The translations under genes and the position numbers were made by a program. Source: an uncultured Paraprevotella sp. (GTDB lineage Bacteria; Bacteroidota; Bacteroidia; Bacteroidales; Bacteroidaceae). Taken from it: a DNA stretch of 64,000 bases. The DNA lies in NCBI GenBank assembly GCA_944321365.1, contig CALULA010000001.1:372001-436000 (forward strand), given 5' to 3'. Every line of letters begins with the position of its first letter. The first letter of the stretch is position 1. Of this stretch, positions 16,131 to 24,018 are shown piece by piece. The notes below the pieces were generated by a model, which worked only from the letters and a program-made list of their open reading frames with translations, was not told the DNA's origin and searched no databases.

Positions 16131-17612
16131 ATGATGAAAAGGAAGCTGTTGGCCGTATGCCTGTTGGGCTGTGCTGCTCTCTGGAGTATAAGGATGGACG
16201 CACAGACGCAATTCAGTGTTCTTCTTTGGGAACAGGGACTTCCCAATTCCAATGGCAGGGATCATGAGGCGGAACAGCCGGCGGACGGGATATTCACGCC
16301 GGATGTAAAGGTTTTTCTGCCCGATTCTGCCGTGGCTACGGGGCGGGCGGTGCTGGCTTGTCCGGGAGGCGGTTATTCCCATCTGGCTTTGGCGCATGAG
16401 GGGTATGACTGGGCTTCTTTTTTCAACCGGCTGGGAATCGCTTATGTCGTGTTGAAATATCGTCTGCCGTTCGGACATCCTGAGGTTCCGGTCAGTGATG
16501 CGGAAGAAGCCATGCGGCTGATTCGGAAAAATGCGGCGGCATGGCGTATAAATCCTTACGACGTGGGCATTATGGGCTCTTCGGCCGGAGGGCATCTGGC
16601 CGCCACTCTGGCTGTTTCGGCTCCGCTGGACTGCAGGCCGGATTTTCAGATTCTGTTCTATCCCGTCATTTCTTTGGAGTCGCCGAATCAGGGCGGTTCC
16701 TCTTCGGCCTTTCTGGGGGCCGGAGTCACGGCGGAGGTGCGGCGTGAATGGTCTGCCGACCGCCGTGTGTGGCGTCATCTCGTTCCGCCTGCCTTGTTGC
16801 TGCTCAGCAGTGACGACCGCACCGTTCCGCCGTCAGAACACGGGCTGTTGTACTATCAGGCTTTGTCTCAGGCGGGAGTATCGGTCAGTATGCATGTCTA
16901 TCCTGCGGGCGGGCACGGATGGGGCTGTAAGCCGTCGTTTGTCTGCCACAATCAGATGTTGTCGGATCTGGAATCCTGGCTTGCCGGATTGCCTGCTCCT
17001 CGCAAGGATGTTTTGCGGGTGGCCTGTGTGGGCAACAGCATCACCGACGGGCATGGCATTCCGCAGCCTGACGCGAATGGTTATCCGGCTATATTGGGAC
17101 GCAGATTGGGCGACGGCTATTTGGTCCGTAACTTCGGTGTGAGCGGTCGGACGATGTTGGACAAGGGTGACCAGCCGTATATGGCGACAGATGTCTATCA
17201 ACGCTGTAAGGAGTTTAATCCTGATATCGTGGTGGTGAAGCTGGGCACGAACGACAGTAAACCGCAAAACTGGCGGCATAAGGACGAGTTCATTTCCGAC
17301 ATGCAGCAGATGATCGATGAGTTGCGTGCCTTGTCATCGCATCCGGATATTTATCTGGCACTTCCGATTAAGGCGATGAGCAGTTCATTCAATATATCCG
17401 ATAGTGTGATTGTGAACGGAATCATTCCGATGATACGCCAGGTGGCTGAGCGGAACAGTCTGAAGGTCATTGATTTGTACTCCGTGTTCGAGGGGCATCC
17501 TGAGTGGCTTTTGCCCGACGGCATACATCCTGATACGAATGGGGCTGCGGTGATAGCCTCTGAAGTGGAGAAAGCGATTCTGGGCACGCGAAGGCACCGT
17601 GAGGAATCGTGA
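16131..17612 (+). CDS. Secreted two-domain esterase: alpha/beta hydrolase plus SGNH hydrolase
   Basis: A 493-residue secreted protein joining two unrelated hydrolase folds. After a signal peptide (KRKLLAVCLLGCAALWS), residues about 30-285 form an alpha/beta hydrolase of the acetyl-xylan/feruloyl esterase (BD-FAE) type: ACPGGGYSHL oxyanion region, GSSAGGH nucleophile elbow, DDRTVPP acid and AGGHGWG histidine. From about 300 on is an SGNH hydrolase: GNSITDGHG, GTNDS, and LPDGIHPDTNG with the Asp-x-x-His pair. Both active sites look intact. Such proteins de-esterify plant hemicelluloses, so a role in polysaccharide breakdown is likely; no polysaccharide-utilisation locus surrounds it. The doubled ATG at 16131/16134 leaves the exact start open. 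Confidence 0.87.
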   Translation: MMKRKLLAVCLLGCAALWSIRMDAQTQFSVLLWEQGLPNSNGRDHEAEQPADGIFTPDVKVFLPDSAVATGRAVLACPGGGYSHLALAHEGYDWASFFNRLGIAYVVLKYRLPFGHPEVPVSDAEEAMRLIRKNAAAWRINPYDVGIMGSSAGGHLAATLAVSAPLDCRPDFQILFYPVISLESPNQGGSSSAFLGAGVTAEVRREWSADRRVWRHLVPPALLLLSSDDRTVPPSEHGLLYYQALSQAGVSVSMHVYPAGGHGWGCKPSFVCHNQMLSDLESWLAGLPAPRKDVLRVACVGNSITDGHGIPQPDANGYPAILGRRLGDGYLVRNFGVSGRTMLDKGDQPYMATDVYQRCKEFNPDIVVVKLGTNDSKPQNWRHKDEFISDMQQMIDELRALSSHPDIYLALPIKAMSSSFNISDSVIVNGIIPMIRQVAERNSLKVIDLYSVFEGHPEWLLPDGIHPDTNGAAVIASEVEKAILGTRRHREES

Positions 17613-17622
17613 AGGGGAAAAA

Positions 17623-17666
17623 CAGAAAAGGTTGCAATGGAAAATTCCGTTTGCAACCTTTTTCTG
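17623..17666. terminator. Bidirectional intrinsic terminator
   Basis: Arms 17623-17637 and 17651-17666 pair over 15 bp with one bulged base. A/T runs on both sides let it serve the convergent esterase gene and the RNase G gene. Confidence 0.8.
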
Positions 17667-17671
17667 TAGGG

Positions 17672-19255
17672 TTAATTTGAATGTTTGATCTCGATTTCTT
17701 CTTTCATGTCTATCTCTTGTCCGTTCCTGTCATAAAATTCGTATTGCAGGAATCCCAGTTTTTGGCTGGGTATCACCTTGATGCCGAAACCGTATTTCAT
17801 CTGCCATTTCCGTTTGAGTGAAACCAGTCCTTGGTTGATATATGCCGCGACATAGGGGTGCACGTGCAGGGTGAAGCTTTTAATGCCCAGTTTGTTGGCC
17901 ATTATGTTTATTTTGCTTTCCAGTACATCGGTAAAAAGGAAACTGGATTTGATGGTTCCTTTTCCGAAACAAGTGGGGCAGACCTCATCCACATTGACAT
18001 CCATTACCGGGCGTACGCGCTGGCGTGTGATTTGCATCAGTCCGAATTTGCTCAGCGGCAGGATGTTGTGTCTGGCCCGGTCTTTCTTCATGTTTTCGCA
18101 CATGCGCTCATAGAGTTTCTGACGGTCTTCCGCCAGATTCATGTCGATGAAATCCACTACTATGATTCCTCCCATGTCACGCAGGCGCAACTGCCGCGCC
18201 AGTTCGTCTGCCGCTCCCAGATTTACGTCCAAGGCGTTGGCTTCTTGTCCGTCTTTTGATTTGGAACGGTTTCCGCTGTTTACGTCCACCACGTGCAAAG
18301 CCTCTGTGTGTTCTATAATCAGATAAGCACCATGTTTGTAGGATACTGTCTTTCCGAATGAGGATTTGATCTGTTTGGTGACGTCGAAATTGTCGAAGAT
18401 GGGGACCTTGCCAGTGTATAGTTTTACGATACCCGCGCTTTCCGGGGCTATCAGTGTTACGTAGTTCTTCACCTCGTTGTAAATATCATTGTCGTTGATA
18501 TAGATATTTTCATACGATGGATTGAACAGATCTCTCAGCATGGCAACCGTCCGGCTTGTCTCTTCAAATACCAGTTCCGGCAGTTTGCTGGCGTTTTGTG
18601 CCTTGGCGATGGTGTCCTCGCATCTTTTCAACAATATTTTCAGCTCTGTATCAAGCTCTGCCACTCTCTTGCCTTCTGCTACGGTCCTTACGATGACTCC
18701 GTAGTTCTTAGGCTTGATGCTTTGTATGAGTTGTTTCAGGCGTGCGCGCTCTTCCGAGGATTTGATTTTGGAAGAAACGGAGACTTTGTCCTGAAAGGGC
18801 ATCAATACCAAGAAACGTCCGGGAAACGAAAGTTCGCAGGTCAGGCGTGGCCCTTTTGTGGAAATGGGCTCCTTTACGATCTGTACTAAAATTTCCTGGC
18901 CTTGCTGGAGCGTGTTTTGCACGCTTCCGTCCTTTTCCAGATCGGGCAGATTGGCAGCTTTGGAGATTGACGGTAGCTTTTTTTTGTTACTGGTTACCTG
19001 TTTGAGGTATTTGGCATAAGAGTTGAATTTCGGACCAAGATCAAGATAATGTAAGAAGGCATCGCGTTCATAGCCAACATTCACAAAGCATGCATTCAGT
19101 CCTGGCATCAGTTTTCTCACTTTTGCCAGATATATGTTGCCCACAATGAAAGACGCCGACCGTCCTTCTTTTTGAAACTCCACCAGTCTTTTGTCCTCCA
19201 ACAAGGCTATGGATATTTCTTTGGGGTGAACATCTACTATTACTTCGCTTGTCAT
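17672..19255 (-). CDS. rng: Ribonuclease E/G family protein
   Basis: A 527-residue endoribonuclease of the RNase E/G family, involved in mRNA decay and rRNA processing. Visible: an S1-type insert near the N-terminus (GLNACFVNVGYERDAFLHY), VDVNSG and VVDFIDM carrying the metal-binding catalytic aspartates, and CPTCFGKG, the zinc-link motif. The length matches RNase G rather than full-length RNase E with its long degradosome scaffold. No clear promoter lies directly upstream, so it is probably transcribed from the HU promoter through the 29-residue ribosomal protein gene. A strong stem-loop sits 49 bp before its start. Confidence 0.93.
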   Translation of the reverse strand: MTSEVIVDVHPKEISIALLEDKRLVEFQKEGRSASFIVGNIYLAKVRKLMPGLNACFVNVGYERDAFLHYLDLGPKFNSYAKYLKQVTSNKKKLPSISKAANLPDLEKDGSVQNTLQQGQEILVQIVKEPISTKGPRLTCELSFPGRFLVLMPFQDKVSVSSKIKSSEERARLKQLIQSIKPKNYGVIVRTVAEGKRVAELDTELKILLKRCEDTIAKAQNASKLPELVFEETSRTVAMLRDLFNPSYENIYINDNDIYNEVKNYVTLIAPESAGIVKLYTGKVPIFDNFDVTKQIKSSFGKTVSYKHGAYLIIEHTEALHVVDVNSGNRSKSKDGQEANALDVNLGAADELARQLRLRDMGGIIVVDFIDMNLAEDRQKLYERMCENMKKDRARHNILPLSKFGLMQITRQRVRPVMDVNVDEVCPTCFGKGTIKSSFLFTDVLESKINIMANKLGIKSFTLHVHPYVAAYINQGLVSLKRKWQMKYGFGIKVIPSQKLGFLQYEFYDRNGQEIDMKEEIEIKHSN

Positions 19256-19303
19256 TCTCTGTTATTTACTTGTTATATTCTTACGGCTTTGTCTGTCTTA
19301 TAC

Positions 19304-19356
19304 AAAGAACAAACTTGTCGGCATCAGCAGAATGAGCACATCCAAGTTTGTTCTTT
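19304..19356 (-). promoter_or_regulatory. Stem-loop in the rng 5' leader
   Basis: A perfect 14-bp inverted repeat (19304-19317 and 19343-19356) encloses 25 nt. It lies between the stop of the 29-residue protein gene and the rng start. There is no strong T run, so it looks like a leader or processing structure rather than a terminator. Confidence 0.7.
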
Positions 19357-19385
19357 ACTTTTTTTCTTCTACAGACAAGCGTTGG

Positions 19386-19475
19386 CTACTTGCTCTTATG
19401 TCTGTTCTTTCTTAATCTCTTTTTCCGTTTGTGAGTAGCCATTTTGTGTCTTTTCTTTTTCTTTCCGCTTGGCAT
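19386..19475 (-). CDS. mS38/COX24-like (AURKAIP1 domain) small ribosomal protein
   Basis: A 29-residue, extremely basic protein: MPSGKKKKRHKMATHKRKKR then LRKNRHKSK. Eighteen of the residues are Lys, Arg or His. It matches the tiny Bacteroidota proteins annotated with the AURKAIP1/COX24 domain, related to the mitochondrial ribosomal protein mS38, which sits on the small subunit near the decoding region. It lies between HU and rng on the same strand, 53 bp after HU. It is easily missed because of its size. Confidence 0.82.
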   Translation of the reverse strand: MPSGKKKKRHKMATHKRKKRLRKNRHKSK

Positions 19476-19528
19476 AGCTTTACTTTTTTTATGAGTTAAT
19501 AAATCTGTTTACTGTCACTTTTGGGGCT

Positions 19529-19807
19529 TTACTTTTTCACCGCGTCCACAAATATCTTGGCGGGCTTGAAAGCCGGGATGTTATGCTCGTCAATAATGAT
19601 GGTCGTATTCTTGGAAATGTTCCGGGCGGTTTTTTTAGCTCTCTTCTTCAGAATAAAGCTTCCGAATCCCCGTAAATAGACGTTCTCTTCTTTTTCTATT
19701 AAGGATTCCTTCACTGACTCCATAAACGCTTCCACGGCAGTCAACACGGTCATCTTTTCGATTCCCGTCTTTTTAGAAATCTCGTTTACAATATCTGCTT
19801 TTGTCAT
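19529..19807 (-). CDS. HU family DNA-binding protein
   Basis: A 92-residue HU-type histone-like protein (MTKADIVNEISKKTGIEKMT; ENVYLRGFGSFILKKRAKKT; IPAFKPAKIFVDAVKK). It binds and bends DNA as a dimer and helps compact the nucleoid. It is a more canonical HU than the two HU-fold genes at 3957 and 4234. It is first in a minus-strand group with the 29-residue ribosomal protein and RNase G, and has its own promoter in the divergent region shared with mutY. Confidence 0.93.
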   Translation of the reverse strand: MTKADIVNEISKKTGIEKMTVLTAVEAFMESVKESLIEKEENVYLRGFGSFILKKRAKKTARNISKNTTIIIDEHNIPAFKPAKIFVDAVKK

Positions 19808-19860
19808 TGCTTTGTAAAAATTATTGTTTATATTAGCCTATTTCTTAAAGTTTTGGCATG

Positions 19861-19868
19861 CAAATATA
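19861..19868 (-). promoter_or_regulatory. Promoter -7 element of the HU-rng group
   Basis: TATATTTG on the minus strand, 53 bp before the HU ATG. Confidence 0.6.
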
Positions 19869-19944
19869 TAGCTTTTTGGCAAGGAAAGAAAATATATCTT
19901 TGAAAAAAACTCTTTTTTTTGCTTTTTTTGCGCCTCAAAACAGC

Positions 19945-19952
19945 TAATTTTG
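19945..19952 (+). promoter_or_regulatory. Promoter -7 element of mutY
   Basis: TAATTTTG, 22 bp before the mutY ATG. A second match, TATCTTTG at 19895-19902, lies upstream and may be an alternative promoter. Confidence 0.6.
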
Positions 19953-19974
19953 TGCCTGTATATCTGATTCATAT

Positions 19975-21054
19975 ATGACAAATGAAAGCTTTTTTGCGGA
20001 TGAGATTCTGCAATGGTATGAAAAAAATCGTCGTTTTTTACCATGGCGAGGAACAAAGGATCCTTATCGCATTTGGATTTCCGAAATAATTCTTCAGCAG
20101 ACGCGGGTGGCTCAAGGATATGATTATTTTGTACGTTTCATTGAGCGTTTCCCGGATGTGCAGGCTTTGGCCGCAGCGTCGGAAGATGAAGTGCTGCGTT
20201 GCTGGCAGGGGTTGGGGTATTATTCTCGTGCGCGTAATTTACATTGTGCAGCCAGACAGATCGTTGCGTCCGGCGGATTCCCGATGGATTATGAAGGAAT
20301 TCGGAATTTAAAAGGGGTTGGTGATTATACGGCGGCGGCTATAGCTTCTTTTGCATTTGGGTTGCCTCATGCTGTTGTGGACGGTAATGTTTATCGTGTA
20401 TTGTCTCGTTATTTCGGTGTGGACGAGGCCATTGACACAGGTCGTGGCCGGAAGTGTTTTGCAGAGTTGGCTCAGGCTCTTTTGCCGGACAGGGAACGTG
20501 TGGCTGATTATAATCAAGGTCTGATGGATTTCGGTGCATTGCAGTGTGTGCCCAAGTCGCCGCGCTGCATGGATTGTCCTCTCAATGAAAGTTGCATGGC
20601 TTTTCGGGAGGGGCGGGTGAAGGACTTGCCTGTAAAAGTTAATGCTCTGATCGTTTCGAAACGTTACTTGCATTATTTCTGGGTGCAGGTGGGAGGGGAA
20701 ATGGTCTTGTTCCGTCGGGAAGGTAAGGATATTTGGAAAGGACTATACGAACCGATGTTGGTGGAAACGGATACGGCTTGTTCTCCGGAAGCATTGTTTG
20801 ACCGACAGGATATGCCTTCTTTCTTGCTTGCGAAAGATAGTGTAAGGACTTTGTTGTGTGCGGGGATATGTCATCAGCTGACTCACCGTACTTTGATTTG
20901 TGATTTCCATCATGTGGTGTTACAGGAAAAGCCTACAGACGAAATGTTCGGGCGTAAAGCTTGCTGGATACATCGGGAAGAATTGTCGGATTATGCCATG
21001 CCGCGGCTGGTAACTTTGTTGTTGGAGAAAAGTGGTATCCTGTCAGAAAATTGA
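19975..21054 (+). CDS. mutY: A/G-specific adenine DNA glycosylase MutY
   Basis: A 359-residue base-excision repair enzyme that removes adenine mispaired with 8-oxoguanine. Residues about 1-215 hold the HhH-GPD glycosylase core: SEIILQQTRV with the catalytic Glu region, LKGVGDYTAAAIASFAF (helix-hairpin-helix) and VVDGNVYRV with the catalytic Asp. The [4Fe-4S] loop follows (CVPKSPRCMDCPLNESC). The C-terminal part is a NUDIX-like MutT domain used to recognise 8-oxoG. Size and motif order are standard. ssb lies downstream with its own promoter. Confidence 0.95.
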   Translation: MTNESFFADEILQWYEKNRRFLPWRGTKDPYRIWISEIILQQTRVAQGYDYFVRFIERFPDVQALAAASEDEVLRCWQGLGYYSRARNLHCAARQIVASGGFPMDYEGIRNLKGVGDYTAAAIASFAFGLPHAVVDGNVYRVLSRYFGVDEAIDTGRGRKCFAELAQALLPDRERVADYNQGLMDFGALQCVPKSPRCMDCPLNESCMAFREGRVKDLPVKVNALIVSKRYLHYFWVQVGGEMVLFRREGKDIWKGLYEPMLVETDTACSPEALFDRQDMPSFLLAKDSVRTLLCAGICHQLTHRTLICDFHHVVLQEKPTDEMFGRKACWIHREELSDYAMPRLVTLLLEKSGILSEN

Positions 21055-21081
21055 GCGGAAAAAGAAAAAAACAGTCCGGAT

Positions 21082-21114
21082 TTTGGGAAAAGTGTTTTTT
21101 ATATGCTAACTTTG
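21082..21114 (+). promoter_or_regulatory. Promoter of ssb
   Basis: The -7 element TAACTTTG is at 21107-21114, with TTTG at 21082-21085, 21 bp upstream. It is 25 bp before the ssb ATG. Confidence 0.7.
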
Positions 21115-21139
21115 AAAAGATTTTTAAATAGAAGAAAGT

Positions 21140-21565
21140 ATGTCATTGAATAAAGTAATGCTGATAGGCAACGTGGGAAAGGACCCCGATGTCCGATACC
21201 TGGACACGGGAGTGGCTGTTGCCACAGTTGTGTTGGCTACGACAGAAAGAGGATATCGCTTGCAGAACGGTACGGAAGTGCCGGAACGGACGGAGTGGCA
21301 CAATATCATTTTCTGGAGAGGCATGGCCGAGACGGTGGAAAAATATGTCCATAAAGGAGACAAGTTGTTTGTAGAAGGCAAGATCCGTACCCGTTCCTAT
21401 GATGATCAGAATGGGGTGAAACGTTATGTGACAGAGATATTTGCCGACAATATGGAGATGCTGACCCCGCGTGGTGTCGGTGCACAGCAGGCACCTCAGT
21501 CGGCGGCTTCGGGAGCGGCACCGGTCGCTTCTAAGATGGACGACAAGGATAATTTGCCGTTCTAA
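21140..21565 (+). CDS. ssb: Single-stranded DNA-binding protein
   Basis: A 141-residue SSB. The OB fold spans residues 1 to about 105 (MSLNKVMLIGNVGKDPDVRY; TEWHNIIFWRGMAETVEKYV; KLFVEGKIRTRSYDDQNG). A short flexible linker rich in Gln/Ala/Ser leads to the acidic C-terminal tip DDKDNLPF, which recruits replication and repair partners. The linker is shorter than in E. coli SSB (178 residues), usual for Bacteroidales. gldE follows 22 bp later. Confidence 0.95.
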   Translation: MSLNKVMLIGNVGKDPDVRYLDTGVAVATVVLATTERGYRLQNGTEVPERTEWHNIIFWRGMAETVEKYVHKGDKLFVEGKIRTRSYDDQNGVKRYVTEIFADNMEMLTPRGVGAQQAPQSAASGAAPVASKMDDKDNLPF

Positions 21566-21587
21566 TGTGTAATTTAAAGAATTGATT

Positions 21588-22943
21588 TTGGACTCAGACG
21601 CATTTTTATTCCGCTTTTTAGATTGTTTTGATCACATAGAGGTGATTCCTCCCGACTTGGGAGCCATTGTTGCACTCCTCTTGGCTATTGTCTTGTTGCT
21701 GTGTTCCGGTTTCGTCTCAGCGTCAGAGATAGCTTTCTTTTCGCTTTCTCCTGACGATTTGAATGCGATAGAAGAGGACAAGCATTCTTCAGACAGAAAA
21801 ATTCTTTTTCTCAGGGAAGATTCCGAACGCTTGTTAGCCACTATTCTGATTTCTAACAACGTCGTGAATGTGTCCGTCATCATGCTGGCGAATTTCTTTG
21901 TTGTACGAACGCTGGATTTCGGAACGAACGAGATTTTGGAGTTCTTGTTTCTGACCGTACTGCTGGTGTTTTTTTTGTTGCTTTTCGGTGAAATCATGCC
22001 GAAAATCTATTTTTCGCAGCATGTGTTGAGCATCTGCCGGCTGACGGCTCCGGCTTTTATTGTTCTTGAAAAGGTGTTTTGGCCGCTGTCATCCGTATTG
22101 GTGCGTTCCAAGAAGCTGGCGACAAAAGTCGTGCATAAGCAGAACCGTGCGATTTCCGTTGACGAGTTGGAGCAGGCATTGGAACTGACGGATAAGAAAG
22201 ACATCGCAGAAGAGCAGAATATGCTGGAAGGCATCATCCGTTTCGGTGGCGAGATGGCCCGTGAGATTATGACGCCGCGGATTGATATTGTGGATTTGGA
22301 CATGAAAACGCCTTATCCCGAAGTGCTTCGCTGCATCGTTGAGAGTAATTATTCCCGCATTCCCGTATATGCAGGTTCAAGAGACAATGTGAAAGGCATC
22401 CTTTACATCAAGGACCTGTTGCCTCATCTGAACAAACCGGCCAACTTCCGTTGGCAGTCGTTGATACGCCCGCCTTATTTTGTTCCTGAGACAAAAATGA
22501 TAGATGATTTGCTGAGAGATTTCCAGACCAACAAGGTGCATATCGCCATTGTGGTGGATGAATTTGGCGGAACTTCGGGAATTGTGACGATGGAGGACAT
22601 CATAGAGGAGATCGTCGGAGAGATCAACGATGAGTATGATGAGGAAGAACGTCAGTATGTAAAGCTGAATGCCAACACTTATGTGTTTGAAGCCAAGGTC
22701 TTGTTGACAGACTTCTCCAAGATTATGCAGGTCGATGATGACTTCTTTGACGACGTGGAGGGGGATGCCGATACGCTGGCCGGGCTTTTGCTGGAGATAA
22801 AGGGCGAGTTTCCGGAGCGGCATGAGGTCATAGAATATAAGAACTTCCGTTTTGAGGTTTTGGAAATGGACAATCGGCGCATCTTGAAAATTAAGGTGAC
22901 GGTAGAGGAAGCCTGGTCGGAAGAACCGGAAAAAAAATCCTGA
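21588..22943 (+). CDS. gldE: GldE-type CBS-domain membrane protein (CorC/HlyC family)
   Basis: About 451 residues: an N-terminal transmembrane DUF21 (CNNM-like) region with several hydrophobic segments (LGAIVALLLAIVLLLCSGFV; FLTVLLVFFLLLFGEIMP), a cytoplasmic CBS pair (MTPRIDIVDLDM; VVDEFGGTSGIVTMEDIIEE) and a C-terminal CorC/HlyC domain. Homologues are annotated GldE, linked to gliding in Flavobacterium, but occur in non-gliding Bacteroidales too; ion-efflux or envelope roles are equally possible. There is no ATG at the N-terminus: TTG 21588 gives MDSDAF, and TTG 21582 is an alternative. It lies between ssb and the PPTase gene, which starts 4 bp after it. Confidence 0.88.
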   Translation: MDSDAFLFRFLDCFDHIEVIPPDLGAIVALLLAIVLLLCSGFVSASEIAFFSLSPDDLNAIEEDKHSSDRKILFLREDSERLLATILISNNVVNVSVIMLANFFVVRTLDFGTNEILEFLFLTVLLVFFLLLFGEIMPKIYFSQHVLSICRLTAPAFIVLEKVFWPLSSVLVRSKKLATKVVHKQNRAISVDELEQALELTDKKDIAEEQNMLEGIIRFGGEMAREIMTPRIDIVDLDMKTPYPEVLRCIVESNYSRIPVYAGSRDNVKGILYIKDLLPHLNKPANFRWQSLIRPPYFVPETKMIDDLLRDFQTNKVHIAIVVDEFGGTSGIVTMEDIIEEIVGEINDEYDEEERQYVKLNANTYVFEAKVLLTDFSKIMQVDDDFFDDVEGDADTLAGLLLEIKGEFPERHEVIEYKNFRFEVLEMDNRRILKIKVTVEEAWSEEPEKKS

Positions 22944-22947
22944 GTCT

Positions 22948-23589
22948 ATGCCTTTTTTCCAGAAAATAGAGTGCGGGAATGCCTGGGGCGGGGTATGGCA
23001 GATCACGGAGTCGTTCGATGAGTTGTGCGACCGTTTGCCCGATGGGGCCGGACATAAGGCTTATGCCATGCGGCGGTTTGCTGCCGAAAGGCGGAAACTG
23101 GAGTATGCGGCTGTCCGGATGTTGATATATGTACTGACGGGAAAAGACAAGACAGTCGATTACCTGTTGTCTGGACATCCTTTTTTTTCAGACGGGAGCA
23201 TGCGTATATCCATCTCACATACGACGGGGTATGCGGCGGTTTTGCTTTCCCGCATTGAAGAAGTGGGGATTGACATAGAGGCTTATTCAGGGCGGGTGCT
23301 ACGGTTGAAGGACCGTTTGATAGGGGCAGATGAGAAGGCTGACAGCCTTTATGAGATTCTGTTGCATTGGTCCGCCAAAGAAACTGCGTTCAAGATATTG
23401 GATGAACAAGGCATTGATTTCCGTACGCATTTGCAGGTGAAAGGCATGAACTGTCCGGCAAATGAGATCAGTCCGGAAAGTGGGGGAGATTTTTCTTTGT
23501 CCTATCATTTGTCGGACGGAAAGGCGGGAGTGTTTCATATTCATTATCGTACGACAGCCGATTTCGTCTTGACTTATGCCTTGCATTGA
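22948..23589 (+). CDS. 4'-phosphopantetheinyl transferase superfamily protein
   Basis: A 213-residue Sfp-type phosphopantetheinyl transferase, which loads coenzyme A-derived phosphopantetheine onto carrier proteins. Signatures: MRISISHTTGYAAV, VGIDIEAYSGRVLRLKDR with the Mg-binding Asp/Glu, and LLHWSAKETAFKI (WxxKEAxxK). The larger Sfp form is used for fatty acid or secondary metabolite carriers; no biosynthetic cluster is nearby. It starts 4 bp after gldE. Repeat array D begins 18 bp after its stop. Confidence 0.88.
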   Translation: MPFFQKIECGNAWGGVWQITESFDELCDRLPDGAGHKAYAMRRFAAERRKLEYAAVRMLIYVLTGKDKTVDYLLSGHPFFSDGSMRISISHTTGYAAVLLSRIEEVGIDIEAYSGRVLRLKDRLIGADEKADSLYEILLHWSAKETAFKILDEQGIDFRTHLQVKGMNCPANEISPESGGDFSLSYHLSDGKAGVFHIHYRTTADFVLTYALH

Positions 23590-23607
23590 GGCAGGGAAGA
23601 AATCCTT

Positions 23608-23740
23608 CCGCAAGACCGCTTCCCGTTCTTCCGCAAGACTTTCTCCGTTCTTCCGCAAGATCGTTTACTGTTTTCCGCAAGACTGCTTCCCGTTTTCCGC
23701 AAGGGCGGCTTCGCTTTTCTGCGTGATTTGTCCTGCTTCT
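23608..23740. repeat. 22-bp phased repeat array D
   Basis: Cores CCGCAAGA or CCGCAAGG start at 23608, 23631, 23653, 23675 and 23697, with a degraded sixth core CTGCGTGAT at 23719. Spacing is 23, 22, 22, 22 and 22 bp. Each core is preceded by TT and most units end in a T-rich stretch. It is the most homogeneous of the five arrays and lies at the convergent 3' ends of the PPTase and methyltransferase genes. The rest of the 425-bp gap holds only a doubtful minus-strand frame. Confidence 0.85.
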
Positions 23741-24018
23741 GTTTTTTGTATGGAACAGGGAAGGACGGATTTTGTGCTGTCTGCCCGGTCTGCATTGTCG
23801 TCCCGTTCTCCATGCTGAGCGGTGTGCAGCCGTTCGCCTCCGGGCCGGTAGTGCCGACGGAACGTGACTTTCGCTGTCAGGCACTCCGGCGTGACCGGTC
23901 GGATACGCACGTCAGTTACGTTGCCGGTCGATTCTCCTGTAGCCGACAGCGTAGTGAAAACGATGGTAAGTATTTCCGCCGTCTCCATGTGTTGACAGCG
24001 TTTGGCCGATGCGCTCAT
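23665..24018 (-). CDS. Doubtful small ORF coupled to the methyltransferase gene
   Basis: A 117-codon frame whose ATG overlaps the methyltransferase stop as ATGA (24015-24018), the arrangement of a translationally coupled gene. The first 55 residues (METAEILTIVFTTLSATGES and VTDVRIRPVTPECLTAKVTF) look protein-like, but the last third simply translates repeat array D. I recognise no family. It may be the remnant of a real gene whose end was overwritten by repeats, or chance. It is included because of the coupling only. Confidence 0.25.
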   Translation of the reverse strand: MSASAKRCQHMETAEILTIVFTTLSATGESTGNVTDVRIRPVTPECLTAKVTFRRHYRPGGERLHTAQHGERDDNADRADSTKSVLPCSIQKTEAGQITQKSEAALAENGKQSCGKQ

